Shown here: positions 59,469 through 64,000 of the stretch, in pieces
How positions within the stretch are numbered: position 1 is the first letter of the stretch
Layout of the letters: the number at the start of each line of letters is the position of its first letter
Assembly: GCA_947034895.1 (NCBI GenBank)
Contig: OX344763.1
Location: forward strand, 21,049,001 to 21,113,000
From: Rhytidiadelphus loreus
Lineage: Eukaryota > Streptophyta > Bryopsida > Hypnales > Hylocomiaceae
DNA: 64,000 nucleotides
Direction of reading: 5' to 3'
Notes under the pieces: model-generated
The model's database searches: none
The model's input: only the letters and a program-made list of their open reading frames with translations
Told to the model about the DNA's origin: nothing
Made by a program: the position numbers and the translations under genes

Positions 59469-61909
59469 TGTGTGAATCTACGGAGAGCGAACTACGAAGG
59501 AAGGCAATGAATTCAACATGTGAGACCAGGTACCTAAGAGTTTCTCCACTCCTTTATTCCCCCAACTGGCTTATCCATTTCTATACTTACTAGTTTGAAG
59601 TGAAAACATATTTTCAAATCCCTTTGTATTAGGGTACCTTCATTTAATGCTATGGTTTTTTACGAACTCCGAGAAGGGTAATAAATGTAATCAAACACTT
59701 AAATTCACAAACCATATCTGAATTGCCAAAGTCCATTATAATGTTTGGTTCATTATTCCAGTAGTAGAGCCACACAATATGTAGTGAATCCTTCTTTAAG
59801 GAGCCATTTTGAATTATAATTAAGTATTGTTGTTGTCCAGTCTTCTTAATGATATCTTTTGGAATCGATGTTATCATGTCGCAGTCAAATTCCAAGTACT
59901 ATACTTACGCTTATAAAATCCAAACAATAATGACGTAATCTAGCTAGAAACTGTCATTGAACAACAAGTATTAATGTTCTCTTGTGGGAGGTAGGGCCTC
60001 CAATTGGGTGACATGATTGTAGTACTTCCATGACGATGATAGGAAGCTAGAAAAAATGGACAGGGCTACTTCATTCAAAATTACGGCATGCAAACCGACG
60101 GCGATATTATGGTTCACAGGACCTCAATGAACATGAAGGTGGCCAGTTCACACGTGGTTGAAATACAGCCTGACAAGAGCATTTGCAGAAGCCCTATTCA
60201 ACCTCCAAAGCCACCTTAGTCTAGTCCTAGGGCCTTGGGGTTTTAAACATCATTTTGAATTCAAAGGATGCATCTCTAAAATGTACACCCAACTCTCACC
60301 GTCATTTTCCAAACTCTAAACCCTGTCATTGATTTCCATTTAGTACTCTTTGGTGGGTCATGAAACACATAAGAGTGAGCAAGTGGTACTCTTAGTAGTC
60401 ATTTTCCAACCATAGTTTCAGAGTGACATTTCTTCCATGTTTACATCTCTCACTACATGCTTGTAGAGAACCTAGGAGCTCAGATTTATAGTCCGAAGCT
60501 TAGAAAGAGGCAGAAGAGACACACCACACTGTATTTCTCTTCTCCAAAGACATTGAGAAGAGCTAGGATGACAAGGGCGAAGAGAGTGGTTTCTAGGACA
60601 GGCCAATCTCCAGCTGGAGATTCACGGAAAGCTCTCCGATTTGGAGCTGGAGTCAGTGGTGGAGAGGAAGACACGAGAGTCCTCAACAGAGATGCAGTTC
60701 AAGAGATGTCTGAGGACGCTAGTAGCGGACAACGTGAAGGGAGAGAAATTGACACTTCAAATGTGAGAACTTCTAGCATTCTTCCAGTACTTTTGATAAA
60801 TTCTTCTCCTTTGCTAGTCACCTTGGGGAAATAACCTATGGGCTATATGACACTTGTTGTAGTATGTATTTTTCACGTCTACATGAATTGGAGCCCAGTG
60901 TGATCAATTTTATATAACGCCACTACTAACGAAACCATGTTTGATTGAGGAGGTCTTACATAAGGGACCATTAGCATATATTATCTTAAGGTTTAGACTG
61001 AATTTCAAGAAGCATCTAAATGAATATAACGTGCTGGGGAAAATGTGAAATCTAAGTCCTGTTGAAATTCCTTCAAATATAAAATTACCTTACACACGTT
61101 TTGTCTCCCGAGACATTATTCCATAAACTTTGGCGCAGTAACGATGAGGTGAAATCTAAAAAGGAAATCTTCATGGAATTTTTAACTGATTCGAGAGAAG
61201 TGGGGTCTTCCTGAATCCCCGAAGTCTAGCCATGCTCACGCATGTTCTGCTTACCTGTAAATTGCCGATACACCATTCCAGCCGACCCTGGTCCCAATCA
61301 CAGCTTCATTAAATGATTAATCTGAAATCATACGTGACAGCAATCGGAGCTCTTGGAGAGCTTCCCGGCTGCATTTGTGCAAATGAGAGGTCCAGAATAA
61401 GTTGCAAGGCTTTGGCATGCTCACGAGTCCTCCTGTCTAAACGTGGCGGCAATCGAGTGTCTAGTCGTGCCAACATTTCAGAGTCCAGTCATGACGACAT
61501 GAGCTTCCCCACAGAGAGTTCACGCGGAAGCTACCCCGTTGAACCACGGTGAACTCTTGTGAAAACAACAAATTCAAAATTTATTCTTTTTTAAGCATTG
61601 GAGGATCTACAAGTTCCCGTGCAGGAGAGTTTGACTGCTAGTGGAAGCGTATCCTCACAAACATATCTTCTCGTGCCCAAATTGTATTGTGTCTTTTCAA
61701 TTGAGCAAGGGTCCACGGTCACAATTTCTAACTTGCCTGTGAAGCAGGGAAGAATGACACGGGCTACACGGAGCCGGGGAAGGGAAGATTCAAGTGCGCC
61801 GAATGCTCTCGAAAGGGCGACACCACTTTGTCGGCAGCCGGAGGTATGAACTTGGGACAATGAATTTTTGTCTTCATGGTGTATTGAGCCTCTAGTCAGT
61901 TGTAGAATG
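59469..61909. other. Region upstream of the transposase, no assigned gene
   Basis: It may contain the promoter and left end of the Mutator-like element; no terminal repeat was recognised. A plus frame at 60457-60834 (125 codons, RRARMTRAKRVVSR) and one at 61313-61552 (79 codons) have no recognised domain. Composition rises in GC from about 61200 onward toward the satellite. From about 61913 a degenerate relative of the satellite hairpin begins ('ctcgactgatccctgaggccc'). Confidence 0.4.
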
Positions 61910-62126
61910 TGATAGGACTCGACTGATCCCTGAGGCCCGACTAATTCTGACCATGCTGAGCCAATTACCTCGCTGCTGTGACGACGGCTTCGAAGACGCA
62001 TGCTGTGACGACGCCTTCAGTTCATAAGGCAGGGACCTTGAGCAAGACACCCCAAGGACGCCCCCGAACATTCTCGCCGAAGCTCGTGAGCTTTGTCACC
62101 GGTGCCGCTGCCACTAGAAAAACTCG

Positions 62127-62923
62127 GAGAGCCTCTCACACTGGTTTTTGGGGTCTCACCGATGCCACTGCGAAATCTCGGAGAGCCTCTCGCACTGGGT
62201 TTGGGGAGTCTCACCATGCCACCGTGAAATGTTGGAGAGCTTGTCGCACTGATTTCTGGAGGTCCTGCTGGCTCTCCTTTGCGGTCAGTCAGATCCGACT
62301 GATCCCTGAGCCGAGTCGGTATGACCCCCCTCTTTTGGTTTTCTGTCAGACCGTCACCCTCTTGGACGTGCCTCATTTTGAACGTGTCTAATTTTTTGAA
62401 CGTGTCTCCGCTCTTAAACGTGTCTCTGCGCTTCAGCATCGCCGCGTACTTCAGCTTCTCGGGCTCTTCGACATTTCACGCTCGCATCAGCGATTCAGCA
62501 CTGCCCCAGCATCACCGTGTACTTCAATGCTCCAGCATCACCGCGTAAGACCACGCCCTTGAGGCACCCAACGAGTTCATCAGCCGGGGCCCTTGGAGGA
62601 TGACACCCCAACGACGCATCCACCATCCTCGCCAAAGCCCTGAGCTTTCTCGCCGATACCACCATCAATTTCGGAGAGCCTCTCGCACTGGTTTCTTGGG
62701 GGCTTGCCGATGCCCATGTGAAATGTCGGAGAGTCCTCGCATTGGGTTGTGGAGGTCTCGCAGATGCCAGCGTGAAATGTCGGAGAGCCTCTCACTTGTG
62801 GTTCTGGGGGTCTCGCCGATGCCAGCGTAAAATGTCGAAGTGCCTCTCGCACTACCGGCACTGGATTTTGTTGATCTCGTCGATGCCTTCGTCAAATGTC
62901 GGAGAGCCTGTCGAACCCAAATC
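62127..62923 (+). repeat. ~55-bp subrepeats within the satellite
   Basis: Runs of a unit with the parts 'tcggagagcctctcgcactgg', 'ttttgggggtctcgccgatg' and 'ccagcgtgaaatg' occur about 2.5 times at 62127-62258 and about five times at 62671-62923. The 'tgggggtc' of the last unit in each run is the left arm of the following hairpin, so the hairpin grew out of, or was fused to, the subrepeat. Confidence 0.8.
62258..62330. repeat. Satellite hairpin copy 1
   Basis: Imperfect inverted repeat: outer arms GGAGGTC and GACCCCCC, core AGTCAGATCCGACT at 62287-62300 with one mismatch. Confidence 0.8.
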
Positions 62924-62998
62924 TGGGGGTCCTGCTGGCTCTCCTCAGCGGTCAGTCGGATCCGACTGATCCTCGAGCAGAGTCGGCATGACCCCCCG
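62924..62998. repeat. Satellite hairpin copy 2
   Basis: Outer arms TGGGGGTC and GACCCCCCG (with short insertions), perfect core AGTCGGATCCGACT at 62954-62967. Confidence 0.85.
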
Positions 62999-63256
62999 AT
63001 TTGGGTTTTTCTTTTCTCCGGTCCCCCACTTCATTGTGACTCCGAACTTGATCTTGTTTTAATCGCCTGCTCCAGCTTCGCCTCTAGCTAAGCGCCCCAG
63101 CTACTGTGACCACGCCTCCGAGGCCCCCAAGCAGTTCATAGCCGGGGCCCTTGGAGGATGACAAACCAACGACGCCCCCGACCATCCTTGTCGACGCTCC
63201 TCAGCGATTAAGCCGATGCCACTGTGAATTCTCGATGAGCCTCAAGCACAGTTTTT

Positions 63257-63331
63257 TGGGGGTCCCTCAGACTCTTCTCCGAGGTCAGTCGGATCCGACT
63301 GATCCCTGGAAGGAGTCGGTGTGACCTCCCG
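63257..63331. repeat. Satellite hairpin copy 3
   Basis: Outer arms TTGGGGGTC and GACCTCCCG, inner GACTC/GAGTC pair, perfect core at 63287-63300. Followed by 'aaattggtact'. Confidence 0.85.
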
Positions 63332-63610
63332 AAATTGGTACTTGATTCAAGCTTACCTCTTGAATTGGCTTTTTTGTTCCCTTGATCATGTAGGGTCGGG
63401 TCAAGATTTTCGTAAGGTGACCATGATTTTATACCAAGACTCTTTAACTTCTAGCACTGACATTGTCCCTTTTGTCCCGCAATCATACCAGAGTAAGTTT
63501 TTCGAGAGGGATGGGCTTGTTTAGAAGGCAATCGGCGGCATCTTCCAAAAGGAAATGACATTTGGGAAATCAGGATTCTAATTTTCTACTTGTTGGAGTT
63601 ACCTTTTCCT

Positions 63611-63684
63611 TGGGGTCGGGTTGACTTCATCTAGGGAAGAGTCAGATCCGACTGATCCCGGGTCATAGATAGCACGACCCCCCG
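63611..63684. repeat. Satellite hairpin copy 4
   Basis: Outer arms TGGGGTCG and CGACCCCCC, core AGTCAGATCCGACT at 63640-63653. Followed by 'aaaatggtaca', as in copy 3. Confidence 0.85.
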
Positions 63685-63925
63685 AAAATGGTACATTAAC
63701 CTATTTCTTTGTTGAAAAACGCCCTTAGACCATTTAGTCATATAATTTGTGCATTTTGGTAGGCTTTCTTGACATATATTGACTCTAATGAAGGTATTTT
63801 AGAAATCACTTGAGAATAATAGAGTAACCATTCACAAGTGGGCCCACACTTCTTGTATCCTCTCTTTATTCCAAATTGAATTTGTGATATTTATTTCAAG
63901 TTTCAATATAGTAGTGTACCTATTT

Positions 63926-64000
63926 TGGGGGGTCAAGCTAACTCCTCCTAGGGTTAAGTCGGATCCGACTGATCCCTTGGTGGAGTCAAGGGGACCCCCC
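63926..64000. repeat. Satellite hairpin copy 5, at window end
   Basis: The most symmetrical copy. It has TGGGGGGTC and GACCCCCC arms, inner ACTCC/GGAGT and AGGG/CCCT-type pairs, and a perfect core at 63957-63970. The right arm ends exactly at the window edge, so further sequence may belong to it. Confidence 0.85.

Larger units (their letters stand above)
61910..64000 (+). repeat. Complex GC-rich satellite with ~333-bp spacing
   Basis: The AGTCRGATCCGACT core recurs at 62287, 62954, 63287, 63640 and 63957, spaced 667, 333, 353 and 317 bp, so the first gap equals two periods. Shared spacer phrases include 'ttcatagccggggcccttgg' and 'aggatgacaccccaacgacg'. The array runs off the window end. Frames in it on both strands (for example 61978-62439 and 62580-62861) change from unit to unit and are not taken as genes. 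Confidence 0.85.

Noticed and set aside
60457..60834. 125-codon plus-strand ORF
   Set aside because: Arg/Ser-rich with no domain and no repeat copy to compare with. It is mentioned only in the region note.
61978..62861. Long ORFs on both strands over the terminal satellite
   Set aside because: The frames follow the repeat units and shift between them. The GC-rich composition lowers stop frequency on both strands.

Overview
The window looks like nuclear DNA of a land plant, probably a non-seed plant or another lineage with a large, transposon-rich genome. The evidence is GT-AG introns, CACTA-type, Mutator-like and hAT-like elements with readable ends, and a plant-style NIF/HAD domain with the signature DLNGVL. 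Most of the 64 kb is AT-rich and non-coding. Coding sequence sits in a few islands with higher GC. The species cannot be named from the sequence.

Layout: 1.0-4.3 kb is a ~114-bp tandem satellite split by a degenerate CACTA-like element that itself carries a 150-bp foldback MITE. 5.3-12.5 kb (minus strand) is a compact, CpG-retaining gene block. Its main gene has three exons joined by phase-0 introns and encodes a ParB/DGQHR-like domain followed by what reads as a decayed DNA N6-methyltransferase fold and a coiled-coil, repeat-bearing tail. Downstream are an FCP1/NIF-type HAD phosphatase-like reading frame and a Ser/Arg/Pro-rich frame. The block is studded with 21-bp palindromes in the 5' flank, in introns and, in frame, in exons. 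It contains six in-frame stops, all TAG, with no frameshift seen. 13.8-14.5 kb holds GC-rich minisatellites. 14.7-16.6 kb is a dispersed repeat with an intact 152-codon ORF, and a decayed inverted copy lies at 32.5-34.3 kb.

17-40 kb is mostly gene-free, with a 221-bp MITE, a 2.67-kb CACTA element with an AAA target duplication, a 584-bp MITE with perfect 18-bp ends and an 8-bp target duplication, and a 1.8-kb related element. Two inverted copies of an unrecognised coiled-coil/basic gag-like gene lie at 40.2-42.1 kb (minus) and 50.8-52.7 kb (plus), each about 633 codons and each broken by in-frame stops. 55.6-59.5 kb (minus) is a two-exon Mutator-like transposase gene with a SWIM zinc finger and one early stop. 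From 61.9 kb to the window end is a complex satellite whose units carry a ~75-bp imperfect hairpin around an AGTCGGATCCGACT core, spaced at about 333 bp.

Apart from the 5.3-12.5 kb block, every coding region recognised here appears to belong to mobile or repeated DNA. The most unusual content is the ParB/methylase-like gene with its palindromes and amber codons, followed by the terminal hairpin satellite. No tRNA, rRNA or CRISPR locus was recognised.
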